From Peptostreptococcaceae bacterium (lineage in GTDB: Bacteria; Bacillota; Clostridia; Peptostreptococcales; Anaerovoracaceae), in NCBI GenBank assembly GCA_016650115.1, contig JAENWI010000076.1, positions 1 to 6,715 of the forward strand: a stretch of DNA of 6,715 nucleotides, given 5' to 3'. A program made the translations under genes and the position numbers. Below, in pieces: positions 6,651 to 6,715 of the stretch (position 1 is its first letter; the number at the start of each line of letters is the position of its first letter). The notes under the pieces were generated by a model that saw nothing but the letters and a program-made list of their open reading frames with translations, was not told where the DNA came from and searched no databases.

Positions 6651-6664
6651 TGTAACCGGTTACA
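6651..6664. promoter_or_regulatory. Perfect 14-bp palindromic operator in the preTA leader
   Basis: TGTAACCGGTTACA is identical on both strands. It has the TGTAA-N-CG-N-TTACA form of sites bound by LacI-family regulators and fits the CcpA catabolite-response (cre) pattern TGWNANCGNTNWCA. It starts a few bases after the expected P1 start point, where binding would block initiation or act as a roadblock, and ends about 15 bp upstream of the P2 -35 element. Whether CcpA or a dedicated LacI-type regulator binds cannot be told from the site alone. Confidence 0.7.
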
Positions 6665-6674
6665 TAACAAGTTC

Positions 6675-6702
6675 ATTTTATCACATATTTAGAAAATTGC
6701 AA
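6675..6702 (-). promoter_or_regulatory. Candidate distal promoter (P1) of preTA
   Basis: TTGCAA (6702-6697) and TAAAAT (6680-6675) on the minus strand are 16 bp apart, each a good match to sigma-A consensus. The expected start near 6668 falls just before the palindrome at 6651-6664, giving a leader of about 110 nt. The sequence upstream, to the window edge, is very AT-rich and could serve as an UP-like element. Confidence 0.6.
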
Positions 6703-6715
6703 GAATATTATTATA

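Noticed and set aside
3890..6665. A shared operator between the preT and carbamoylase control regions
   Set aside because: Both contain GTGT, TTACAT and AACA pieces, but spacing and symmetry differ and the similarity is within chance for AT-rich DNA.

Overview
The window is AT-rich, and all five genes lie on the minus strand. Strong AAAGGAGG-type ribosome binding sites, lysine-rich proteins, short intergenic gaps and A/T-rich promoters point to a low-GC Gram-positive anaerobe, most likely of the class Clostridia. This is an inference from composition and protein style; no rRNA or other marker is present to fix the taxon. No tRNA, rRNA, CRISPR array, insertion sequence or phage gene was seen.

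Read in the direction of transcription (high to low coordinates), the first unit is preT-preA (6559-4042). Together they encode the two subunits of an NAD-dependent dihydropyrimidine dehydrogenase: a flavoprotein electron-input subunit and an FMN/ferredoxin-type catalytic subunit. The 156-bp leader (6560-6715) holds two promoter-like sequences flanking a perfect 14-bp palindrome of the LacI/CcpA operator type. A 208-bp gap (3834-4041) follows, with a long hairpin, a promoter and a second small inverted repeat. Next is an M20-type amidase (3833-2571) of the hydantoinase/carbamoylase family, most simply read as a beta-ureidopropionase. A perfect 20-bp stem terminator (2501-2544) closes it.

The second half is a two-gene unit with its own promoter region: a beta-CASP metallo-beta-lactamase-fold RNase-like protein (2379-721) and, 28 bp later, uridine kinase udk (692-81). 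A hairpin at 20-51 probably ends that transcript.

The theme is pyrimidine and RNA metabolism. PreTA would reduce uracil or thymine to the dihydro form, and the carbamoylase would release beta-alanine (or beta-aminoisobutyrate), CO2 and ammonia. The RNase-like protein and uridine kinase could serve RNA turnover and nucleoside salvage. The middle step of reductive pyrimidine catabolism, dihydropyrimidinase, is not encoded here, so the pathway is incomplete in this window. The genes belong to known families. I see no clear evidence of an undescribed system; the least explained parts are the intergenic control elements, the C-terminal extension of the RNase-like protein and the gene grouping.
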